Program-made: the position numbers and the translations under genes
Part shown: positions 13,274 to 24,900 of the stretch, one piece after another
How positions within the stretch are numbered: the stretch's first letter is position 1
Layout of the letters: each line of letters starts with the position of its first letter
Assembly (NCBI GenBank): GCA_026874595.1
Contig: CM049306.1
Span: forward strand, 97,767,642 to 97,831,641
Length of the DNA stretch: 64,000 nt
Direction of reading: 5' to 3'
DNA from: Sipunculus nudus
Taxonomy: Eukaryota; Annelida; Sipuncula; Golfingiida; Sipunculidae
The notes under the pieces: model-generated
The model's input: the letters and a program-made list of their open reading frames with translations, nothing else
What the model was told of the DNA's origin: nothing
Databases searched by the model: none

Positions 13274-13498
13274 ATGGGTAAAACTATATGCCCCGGCCAC
13301 TTTGTGGCGGGGGCATAAAAATAATGATAACCCTGATTTCTACATGGTAGCATTGAACTTGCACACAGTTAAATGTCATAAAATAACGTAGTTCACAACA
13401 GTCCTTCTTGGTCATAACCTAATTACCGTTTTCCTTCCTTACTGGCAGGATGGAATAAACTTGAACCTGACCAATGTCATTTACACAAATGTGATATA

Positions 13499-14492
13499 CA
13501 GTCAATCCTGTCTAATGCAACCACCCAAGGGACTGGGCCCAAGTGGTCGTAAAAGACAGGTGGTCATATTTGACAGGTTCTGAAAATTTAGGAACTGCAT
13601 TATAAATATATATATATTATAAACAAGAATCTTAGCCTTTGGTTTTTAATTATACAGGGTTTCTTTTACATAAGATGTACCCCTGCTTGACATTGCCCTT
13701 GTAAATTTTGTGCCTTCTTCCTAATATTGCCATCTGGCTATTGTGCATACAAGCAGGCCATTAATTTCAGGCTGTAAGGCAATTTTGAAGAATCTCAAAT
13801 CAGTTCTTAGAAAGATTATTGGTGTCAGAAATTTGCAGCGGAGGCCACCGTCACAGCCAGGGAGCAGCTGCTTATTTCATTTGTGGAACATTTTTAATAA
13901 CTATTAGCTTTATATAAACCCTGCGTTATAAAGTAAAACTGCGTTGTCAGCTAAAAACCCCAATCCGAACGACTCAAAATTGTTTGCTGATGTCACTGGT
14001 TACTAACATCACTTGCTTCATAGGAACATCATAGATTATCCACTCTTTGTAATAACCCTTTCATGACACACTGAACAGATCAAAGACAAACCATGGGGGC
14101 ACAGGTCAAAGATTAACTACGGGGGGGACCTCCATTCATGGGTGGGCATGTGAGCCGTTCACGTGGCCTAGCCTGGGCTTCAGGCCCAGGGTCCTCCCAA
14201 ACAACCATCAGTAAAACAAAAAGCGGTGCAAGTGACTGCAACTTCACGCATAGTCAATCAACCGACCGGCCAGCCCTGGTCAGTGAGTAGCACAATGAGT
14301 GCCCCCATTAGGCAGGTCAATATATCACTTTGGTCAGAAAAAACTGCCTGTAATCTGTGATAGCCGGGTGGTGGTATTTCACAGGTTTTATCTATAGATA
14401 ATATAACGGAATATCGAAAGGGACTGATATTCAGTGGTTGTAATAGCCAGTTGCCCGCATTTCATAGGTGGTCGTTCAGACAGGTTGGACTG
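13499..14492. mobile_element. TA-flanked inverted-repeat element Q1
   Basis: TA|CAGTCAATCCTGTCTAATGC at the left and a mirrored end GACAGGTTGGACTG|TA at the right. The terminal inverted repeats of about 28 bp carry a few mismatches and continue inward as aaccacc/ggtggtcg. The CAGT start and TA duplication fit the Tc1/mariner group (inference). 994 bp, no transposase frame. The phrase tttcacaggt/tttgacaggt recurs inside. Confidence 0.72.
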
Positions 14493-15369
14493 TATTTTGT
14501 GGGAAAATTTTGTGACTGTAACATTGTAGTAGACAGGCCAGGAAAAAATTATTTTCGATAATTTGTGATAAACACGGAATAATTATTGAGCAAGCCTGGT
14601 TAAGTAGAGCATCATGGTAGCCTTGGTTTCATGTGCTGTCACTTATCTTTCTTAAGCCCCTTGTGGATGTGAATGCTGATATGCAGTAAGTGTTTGGGGT
14701 GATCTCCCTCAAATTATGCAGAAGACTGACATTTCTTTGAAATAAATTTATATTTTTTTAAGAGTAAGGTGTCAATGCTTACTAAAAGATTCTCTTGATA
14801 TGCTAATTCTTTGTGGATGCAACCTACTGGACATTTGCCAAAAATAATTTATTTCCAAAATTTGGGCCCTAAAATTGACCCTCTGTTGTCTCTATGATAT
14901 TCATTTGAATTGTTGTATAAAACATATTCTTTGATATGTTTAAAAATTCTGTTTTGGTCTGCTCCATAGCTTTCTATATTACTTTCCTGTTCTCACTTGT
15001 AAAATCATAAAAAAATTCCCACCAACCATTTTAAGAATCAATTATAATAAAAGCCCATTTCAACCATCAGTGTTAAAGTGATCATAATGCTGACATAGTG
15101 ATCCTCAGTAGCTGGAAGCTCCATGAAGCTGAAAAATAATTTGGACCAAAATTTGAGAATCAAAATTGAGGGTCATCTTATACACAGGATTGTCTTATCT
15201 GCACATCAATATGGCATGTGCAAAGTTTTGAGTCTTTCATTTCATGAAAGTTTGTTAAAAAAAATCTATAAACATGCTTACAAAAATTTCTTGAATGAAT
15301 AGTTTTCCTACTGAAGGACTTCAATAATACTGGTAGCCCTTTAAGATCTGAATGTAATGGTAAGCTTAC
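14493..15369. other. MON2 intron 18, part adjoining exon 18
   Basis: AT-rich; no element ends recognised apart from a pogo-like phrase (ggtcatcttatacacagg) at 15171. Confidence 0.5.
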
Positions 15370-15457
15370 CTTGTTGGAATATGCAATCTCCATTGCCTCA
15401 GTTGAGAGTTCACAAAGGGCATTAATCAAATGATGTAAGGCAACATCATCTAGATAT
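15370..15457 (-). CDS. MON2: MON2 coding exon 18 (codons 753-782), last exon visible
   Basis: Acceptor ctttcag|A and donor AAG|GTAAGC, exit phase 0. It encodes [20 protein letters not shown] then AMEIAYSNK. The vertebrate protein continues with EPSLFAVAKLLETG; no such exon was recognised in the remaining 15.3 kb. Confidence 0.93.
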
Positions 15458-15849
15458 CTGAAAGATTTGTACAAAAGTACACATAAATAATAATAGATAT
15501 TTGTATCAATTTTCTATACATACAAGTGAAACCAACATTTTATCTAATATCCACAATCTCTATAGTTTTGTTTCTCCCATGTCTTACAGAGAAAAAGTGA
15601 TATGGAAATAAAGGTATATATGTATATACAGTCATGATTTAATATCCACATTTACATCAGATAGCAAGGCTGTTGGACTGTCAAGTCACTAAAGTTTACA
15701 GAGGTTGATAATTTAAGGTGGATTGGATGTTTGGCCAAAAGATATCTGCTTAGTATTTGTTATTTATTTCTGTTATGTACACATATTTGAAATTACTAAG
15801 ATTTATATGAGTATTGTTTATTTCATATATACAATAAATCATAAAAATC

Positions 15850-15910
<61 letters not shown>

Positions 15911-18900
15911 CAACTTTCATTCAGATGGTATCAACATCCCCTGAGGCGAACCCATCCTGCCATATATATAGGCCTATACCATTGCCCGGTTTCCATTCCC
16001 CCAGAGGGCTTCTCTGACACAAACTGGTTTAGTAGGATGATTATCTCATTCGGAATCGTTGCACCATCGCCTCCATCTTCTGTGACACAATGTCAGCAAT
16101 CATCAACATTGTTTCCCTGCTGTCACATATGGGGTATTCCTCCGCGGTCACAGGAGTCAGTGCTAGAGAATGCCTTGTTAAACTCCCCGACCTTGTTGCC
16201 AACCTCTGCCATTATCTACCATGTTTTCAGCGAGCTAGTTTGTTATATCCCTGCATACTACCCGCAGTTCACTATGGTTGATAGTTTCACATCCTTCCAC
16301 ACTTCCCTTATAAAGAAGACGGCATCTTTGTTGGATTGTTGAGTCAGATAATATGTCAAAGTGATTGTTTGTGTCAGAGAATGTCATGTTGGAGTCAGAA
16401 TCCAAGGCTGCCAGCTTGTAAAGGTTAATTTCTATTGGGTCCATTCTTTAAAAAAAACTGTCAGATTTTCAGATTGTTAAGGGTCGGAATGTCAAGTCAC
16501 GATTGTGTATTTATACACCACTGCAGTTGAGGACAGTCACTGTCACTGAATGAGGCCCCCCCCCCCCCCAGGATATGGTTCTCCCCCTTTCCTACACTGG
16601 AACCAGCTTGTGTTTGTCATCCAATAAGCAAGGAAAATGGTGTCATTTGTTGGAATGATGTGTTACTCTTACCCTTTTACTGTTCACAGGCTAATTAAGG
16701 CAACTACAACTCCCTTATAACTAGATTCTCTGAAGTAAAACAGATTGCATATCTGTTTTCAGATTTTATGACACCCATTAGCTAAAAGCAAACCCTTTCT
16801 GTAAGAAATATTAGGGGAAAACATAACAAAAACTGAGCAAGACATTGTCTGTAAAGAGTGTAAAGAGTGTAAAGAGTGTCACATTATTTTCAGAAACCTA
16901 AAATAAATGTCAACAGGCATGATTTCATTATTCAAAAGGAAACCTTTCTAAAACAGAAACACTGGCCTGTGACAGGTTACATGATTAACACACAAAATTA
17001 AAATAAGAGCTCACAGTTAACCACATACTTGTATTTGTAGGGTTTTCCAGTGACTTTGTTTAGTTTAAACTATTTGTTGTATCTATAGTTTGTCATCAAA
17101 TTATTTTATATATTGTACATAATGCCAATCTCTGTTAGAAGAGTACCACTTGAGCACTTAAACTGTTTTGTGTTTATCACTGAGAGCACGTGTCTAAAAT
17201 ATTTGTGTTAACCTGTGTTTGCTATATTTACTAATTGAAACAGCACAAACCCATGACCTTCCGATTGGTGTTTGTTTGTTTTTGCAATCAGAGGGTCATG
17301 GGTTCAATTCCGAATGGCAGGAACTGACTCTTCTGTGTATTTATCATGGTCCTCTCTCTCTCACTCTCTCACTATATATAATAGATATGTGTGCATGTGT
17401 TTGGAGAGAAAGAGAGAGAACTAGAAAGGGAGAGAGAGAGATAGGAAAGACAAACATACACAGATGAGTCGGATCAATCTGATAATTCTTGTACTCTAGA
17501 ACTGACAAAAATAATACACATAAATATATGCATTTATGTGTATTTTCCATTAACTTTATAGTGTGAATTAAAAAAAAACAAAAAAAAACAAAAACACATG
17601 AAAAGAAACCAGGTAGTTGGCATCAGTTAATATGGACCTATTAAACTTAATAATGACATGAGATTAAACATACCTTATAGAACTATTAATTATTGCTGTA
17701 TTATTATTGATTCCTGAAAATACTCCAAGGTCCACTCTATAAAAAAACTCAAATTTCTTTATGATATGGTGGAGGAATTTCACATTTATGGAACAAAGAG
17801 TGACTAAACAGTGAACATTATAATTTCAGGAGTTAATTTAACTGATTCCCACCAGGGGTCTCTCCATGACAGGGACTCTCAGGTAATATATTCTCCTAAT
17901 CTGATTTTATGAATTAATTTACATTCTCTTTGACACTGAATTTGATAATATAAATGTAGGGAATATAAGTTTTATTAGTCAATCAAACAAGGCCTACAGG
18001 CCTAATGCGAACCTGTGCAAAGTTTGCCAGTATGAATGGAGGTTTATTTTTAAAATTTAATATTGATCCTTTTGAGTCCTGCATATCTACCTTAGTCATT
18101 ATGATTTCAGCAAAATGGACATTTCCAACATGCAAGTTTCAGACTAGGACATTTTAAAACTAGAATATGGGTAGTCGACAAGCAACTATGTGTATCCGCA
18201 GAAATAAGAGTGGGACGGGTGAAGTGAGGCATGGATTAAGTGGCAAGGGGAATAGAGTGAGGTGTGTTGCATATTAGCATGGATGTCTGCAGTGTAAACG
18301 TGAATGTAGGTGGCGCCACCTGTCATAAAATCAAGAGAGCTGTCCCGGATGTATAAACATGCAAAATTTCAGATGGATCAGTCAAATCACAGCTGAGATA
18401 TGAGTGATTTTATCCCAAGGCAGATGAACAGATGGAAGCTGTGCATAAATGGTTGCAGGTGGCACCACCAGTTTTGCCTATGATGAAGAGCTATGTGAAA
18501 TCTATACACATACAAAATGTTGGCCCAATCGGTCAAATGGTTCCCGAGATATGAGCTTGTATGTCTGCAGAGTAAATGTGAAAGTAGGTGGCGCCACCTG
18601 TCATAAAATCGAGAAAGCTTTCCAGGATGTATAAACCTGCAAAATTTCAGGTGGATATGTCAAACCACTGCTGAGATATGAGTGATTTTACGCCATGGCA
18701 GATGAACAGATGGATGCTGTGCATAAATGGTTGCAGGTGGCACCACCAGTTTTGCCTATGATGAAGAACTATGTGATTGGTGATTATAGCTCTAGCCGTT
18801 TCTGAGATTTTAATTTTAGTGTGCTTTTTTGGACAAATGACTAAGTTCAACCTCCTGTAACTCAGCCAAAAATCTCCCAACTGGAACCATTTGAACAAAC

Positions 18901-21900
18901 TTGAGAGAGTTTGTTCCAGGGATCATTTCTGTGAAATATTGGACAATTTTGCTGGACAGTTTCGGAGAAGAAGATTTTTAAAGCTTTTTTAGCTTCTTCC
19001 CTAAAAAATCTAAGAAAATGGAGTTAGAAAAAAAATAAACAATTTCCGATAGTGTTTTTCAGATGACTGATTATTTGCAAAAATTTGGTGATGCTAGCTC
19101 CTGCCATTTTTGAGATAACTATGGTTAACGTACAGACAATGCACAACGCAGGACACACGACGGACGACTCCGCACCATCGCATTAGCTCACAGGTTCGCT
19201 AAAAAGGGTTCTATATGCATTAATATCCATTCTATATTCATTTATATCTGTTCAAAACTATATTAACGAACACATATTTTGTCATTGTTATAATAGAGAA
19301 GTTCCATGATGATTAGCAGTGTGCTTGAAGTATATGTAAACTGGATACACTAGAAAAAGTAATATCATGGTAGAAAAATTGAGAACTGAGAACTGAGTTT
19401 ATTTGCCCCACCCAACACAACCTTAAAACTGCAACTATTAGGTGCTGGCTTTATTCAAGCATTTAAATATCACTTCAGAAAGATACAGGTGAATGACTGG
19501 ATCACATAATTTGAGGATAATGGGGCGATAGAGAAAACGTCTGTTATGGATGCAATCAATTGCATAAGACAAGTGTGAAACAAGGTCAGTGGGCCAACTA
19601 ATGAGGTGAAAGGTACAGTCATTATATCAAACAGCAATGAGACAGCCCCGCCCCCTCCTGTGTCCCTGCTGGTTACTTCCGAGCTCTCCCTAGCTGTACT
19701 TCAGCTGCCAATAAAAAACACACTGACTGCAGAAGAAAATCTTGCCTCAGATGCTATGGTTCCCACAGGATACGGGCTGAGTGATACAGACTTTTTTTAT
19801 CTTGTGACGGCCGGAAAGAGAGAAGAAGCTCAGGATGATGACCATGAGTCTGACATGACCAGAGATGAAGAATCACTGCCCACAGCTTAAATTGCGGGAG
19901 GTCAGCTCGTTCTGGTCAGGTACACAGAGACAGAGCCCAGAGATTCTGGCAAGATTGATATGTTGTGACTCTGTGACATGTTGTTTAGACTTTAAGGGGT
20001 CCAATCACCTATAAACACAAAAATAGCTTCTTCTTTTTCAAATAAAATACTGCCTTTAAACCATTAGCTTAAACCTGTTAACAAGTGTAAAAAACAGTGG
20101 ACCGGGCATGATCACAAATGTCAACATAAACACAGAGGGTGGGGCAGTGTGCATTGTGAAGAAACAACAAGTGTCAATCAGAAGATGTCTGACAGACTTG
20201 GCTAAAAAAATGTACTACATGTTCCCTCTGGTTGAAAAAGTGTGTGTTGAGGCTCACAATACTGTGTGCTGGGCTGGTTTAGCTAGAAAACTGATGTATA
20301 AAGCAAAACTGAACTGATAGTGTGAAAGAATAGGTATAATATTGTTCCTGATTAAGTCCCTTTAATGCAACAGCTCTTCATTACAAGAAGTGCACACTTT
20401 CTCCAGTCCACTTGAATTTGCGTCATCATTTAGTGACAGTTTTTGCGCACCGGGAAACACTAAATTGACCCTGATGACATCAACAGACGGTGACTACCAG
20501 ATTGTTGGCTATTGTACTTGGTATGATAATCGCTTGTTTACACACTATTTATAAGGTGATTAGTCCTGCCCCAGATATAAAGATAGGGTTCTCTCTGTCT
20601 CGGCGTCTCACTGCCCTGCTACCTCATTGGCTTTACATCCGTCAGGCAGCTTGGCCCAGTGTGGCTCACTTGCCCAATCACTAATTACTGTCACTGTTTA
20701 TAAACAAACTCCCAGCACATGCACTTAGTGGTGAATTAATAAATCCAGTTTTACAAGCAACTGAACAAAATGACAAATTCGAAGCTTTTGCATAAGGGTT
20801 TATTTTAAAATGATCCAACAGTATACCATTTCTTAAAAAAACAACAGTTTAGAGGCTTTACAATTATGCTACCTTAATTAACCATGTGTAAAGCCAGGGT
20901 TATTGTTTTCGATCGATACAGTGTGTGTGGCCATAAAATATCTTAAGAATGGTATCACAGTTGTTATTCAAATTTATCATGAAGCTGGGTATTGTGAATC
21001 TCTCCAAATGATAAAATTTTGATGCAAATCCAAATGTAAATAACCCTTGAATGAGTGTTTTATGAGTTTTATAGCACATTTGGTTACACTAGGATGTAGC
21101 AGTTGATGATATGGCCTTTCTTTAGAGTGTGAATTATGACATCAAAGATGGTGATAAAGTCACTCCACATCCGTTCCCCTAAAGATGTACAGCCTGGAGG
21201 TCCATGGTTGTTGTCAGTTGGGTTTTTAGTCAAGGGCAGCCATACTAGGTGTGTTTTTCAGCATATTTTCAATGAATAAAAGGAATAACCCAGGTTTAAT
21301 TAATATTCCATGGCTCTGACTTTTAACATTTTTATGCCTATATTTTTACTTTCATATAATATACTTGAACTTTTAAATTTTTGTTGTTGGAGGTAACCGC
21401 CTCCATTTTTTAATGCTAGCTTAACTAAGTATATGAACATCAGCAGAATTCCATTCCAGTTTCAGACTACGTGACAGAGTAATATCACATACGTCTTCTC
21501 ATTATATATCCTGGTGTTAACCAGGCCCAGTGACTACTGCACCTGCAGGACCTGGGTGTGCAATCATCCCCATTACTGGATCATGACATCAAGGAACCCC
21601 CGAAAGGTGCACTGGTTTGTGAGTGAAACACAGTTGCTGGGCATGGCTTTCCCATTAGTCTTCAGAGTGCTCACCTTGGGTGGGGGCTGACTGTGAAATA
21701 TCTCACTGCCTTGCCTGAGATTTGAACTCATGATCTGCTGGCTTTGAGTCCTGTGCCCTACTCCTGAACCACTATATGTGAATTGTTATTACAGGTACAG
21801 CAGGTACTGTTCTATCCTGGGTACATGTTTTTATTCTCCATGTGATGACCCTGACACATAATTCAGCAAAGTACAAAATCCAGCAAAATTCTTAATCTCC

Positions 21901-24900
21901 AATGGTCCTGGATTAAAAGGGGTCTTACTGTATTTCATCAAAGTAAACTGGTAAAGATAAAAATCTGATTACATATAAATGTAAGATATACTTACTGTGA
22001 TGACTCAAACAGCCTTGACAGCATTGCAGACAGCACTGGGAGATCAGCCATGACTGCTGTGGTCACGACAGCATTAGGACCATCAGTGGCTTGCTGACCA
22101 GCCTTCAGACTTCCTCCTGTTGAGGGTTTTAACCCAAGGATCCAAACCAAATGCTGACGGAAAAGATAAATGTAGAGTCATATATTGTGTTGCACAAAAC
22201 ACATACAGAAGAGCACTGATTATACGAACACCATTTATCCGAAAAAATTATTTATCTGATATTAAAAACTGAGAACCAAAATTCTGATTGTTTATCCGAA
22301 ATCTGAACAATGAACAAAAATTTGTAAAGCAATTGTATAATTGTATAACAGATCATCCATTCAAGCAGATGTACAGAGATTAGGAGTGATAAGTAATGCA
22401 AATTTATTTTCCAGGACCAATAAGCAATAAATTCAATATGTTTTACATGATGCTTTGATTAAATTCATCAGAAACATCACAAACATGTTGTTGCCAAGAT
22501 ATATTTGGGATAAACTTTATTCATTTTTGTCTATCAGTACCTGATAATGTTTGGTATTTGGCAATCATGGTGATTTTCAAACAATAATTTCTCTAAACAA
22601 AAGCCCAGTCCCCCAAGCTTTTCAGAAAATGAACCTTATATGTATCATGATAACACGTGTTTTATCCAGTACTATATATGAATACTTTATTGGGCACTTG
22701 TCTCTATAGTCTAGGACTGAACTTATACCATGGTAAAGAGTGTTAAACATTTTCTGATGTCTTTGGATATATATTGCAGAAATTCATTAAAACAATAATT
22801 TGTAAGAGGCTGACTTTTGTTACTATTACTATGAGCACCATATCAGAAAACATTTTTGCTTGTTTTTATTGCTTTGTTGAAATAAAGAGAATTTTTAAGA
22901 GTTAAAAAGAAATGAAACAAAGGCAGACTATGTAAACGCACACTCATACATATCATATATTATTACAGAATAAGATTTTCTACCAGATGTGAGCATTTAT
23001 TTCATTAATATTTAGTTTAAACCCTGGAAAAAACTATTTTACACAAGCATTTTGCTGAACAACAGGTCCTGCCCATAAAACAATAAGCAAACATACTCAG
23101 AACCATGAGATGTAATCCAAAACACAACAAGGGGATTCCACCAGGAAATTTAGCAAGAAAAATCAACAGGTTACTTAAAGCTTAATTTGATTCATAATTG
23201 ATTCTGTAGCACAATGTTTTATAGTTTAAACATACCTGTAGGGTGGTAAGGACGAGGTGCCATGCTGACCCAAGGATCCCTCCGTGGCAGTGAGCAACAC
23301 TCAGTATAGCCCTCATACACTGAATGTTCTTGGCTGTCAACTGTAACCACAAATCATGTGACAAAATTAAAGTCTAAAATCATCACTAGACATAGCCCTC
23401 ATACACTGAATGTTCTTGGCTGTCACAATGAAACATGTCACAAAATTAAAGTCTAAAACCAACACTAAACATAGCCCTCATACACTGAATGTTCTTGGCT
23501 GTCACAATGAAACATGTCACAAAATTAAAGTCTAAAATCAAAACTCAACATAGATTTCATACACTGAAAGCTCTTGGCTGTCAGCTGTAACCATGAAACA
23601 TGTCACAAAATTAAAGTCTATAATCATCACTAGACATAGCCCTCATACACTGAATGTTCTTGGCTGTCACAATGAATCATGACACAAAATTAAAGTCTAA
23701 AATCAGCACTAAACATAGCCCTCATACACTGAATGTTCTTGGCTGTCAGCTGTCACAATCAAACATGTCACAAAATTAAAGTCTAAAATCAACATGCAAT
23801 ACCATCCTAAGAAATGAAGGTTTAGTATTCATTTTTAAAATAATGTATTAAAACATGTACATCAACAATTTTCTAACTGCCAGTTAAGATGTACTATTAA
23901 TGGGAAATGACATCATTATCTGTAATACAAAGGTTTTAGTTTGTTTAAGGTACACTAATGATTAATTTGTATAGTACTGATGCTCCATCTTTGTAACCGT
24001 TGGATACCATAAATACCTATATTCAGTATGTATGCGTATAGGACATCACAGCTACCTACCACCCCTCTTTCACTAGAAGTGGACTGACCCATTAAAACCC
24101 CTCATATAAAGAAGGCTGTCCTAGGGGTCAAAGCAGCATTGACATTACTGGCTGGTTGCTAGGCTCAGGCTCCCGGGTTTACTTGGGGGATTCCCCGGTG
24201 GTGGTCGGTCAGCGAGGGCGGGCCGGACCTGGCTGGCTGGCGTGTCAGTTCTGGCGACCTCAGTGCAAAGAGGGGGGGTACCCGAAGAGGCAAAACTGCG
24301 GCGTAGAAACCCTAGTTATTGCCTGAGCGGTGTAACGGACATGGTATGGGTCAAAGCAGCATCAGTTGTGTATTAGTGTTTGTTTAGACAAGACATGTCT
24401 ACAGCGTGCTCGCACAACTACTAATATGACTTCGCCTGAGGACGGCTACCTGGTTTGGGGTTACCCACCTGGTATACTCAATGACCCGGTACTACTGTAC
24501 AGAAGTTTAAAAGTGGCTTTTCCAGATATAACTCTGGACACAGCTACCAGAACAAGAGACAGCCTATATATACACCCCACCAAGGCAATAGACGGATCTC
24601 GCCTAAAGGACTTGGCGGAGTGGAAAAGCTATGACAAGTTTAAAACCGTTACTGGGATTATAACAGTCAAACACAGACGTCAGAAAACAAGAGAAAAAGT
24701 AAAACCTTCCAAACTGACAGAATTTCCAGTGGTGATGAAAGGCGTACCCCCAACTAAGGACACCCAAGACCTGATGTTATTACTAGAAGAAACTTACTCT
24801 GTCAAGGCTGTAATACTGTGGTTGTCTTCTTATTTGTGGTGGTTTCAAATTCGCGATATTCGCGGTCGCTCTCTGACCGCGAAATTGAAACCACGCAGAT

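Larger units (their letters stand above)
11565..13316 (-). mobile_element. family C element with central 180-bp satellite
   Basis: The left end reads CTAG (11565-11568), then hairpin GTGTCG gaa CGACAC (11571-11585), then ATGCCCCCGCC (11588-11598). The right end is GGCGGGGGCAT (13306-13316), the perfect reverse complement of that 11-mer. Between them lies a nine-copy tandem array and an octamer repeat. In the orientation that puts the hairpin at the 3' end (minus strand) the element finishes hairpin-ATCTAG and is followed by T. This matches Helitron/Helentron-type non-autonomous elements with central tandem repeats, such as pearl elements of bivalves (inference from architecture). Confidence 0.8.

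Noticed and set aside
17295-17312. B-box-like sequence as a functional tRNA gene
   Set aside because: No cloverleaf can be drawn with a proper acceptor stem; best explained as a SINE fragment.
23330-23342. Alternative acceptor ttgacag|CC for MON2 exon 16
   Set aside because: Removing seven bases would shift the frame; the LTAKNIQC reading from the first AG matches the family.
24366-24425. Upstream start for ORF1 at 24366
   Set aside because: The codon there is TTG, not ATG; the first ATG in frame is 24426.
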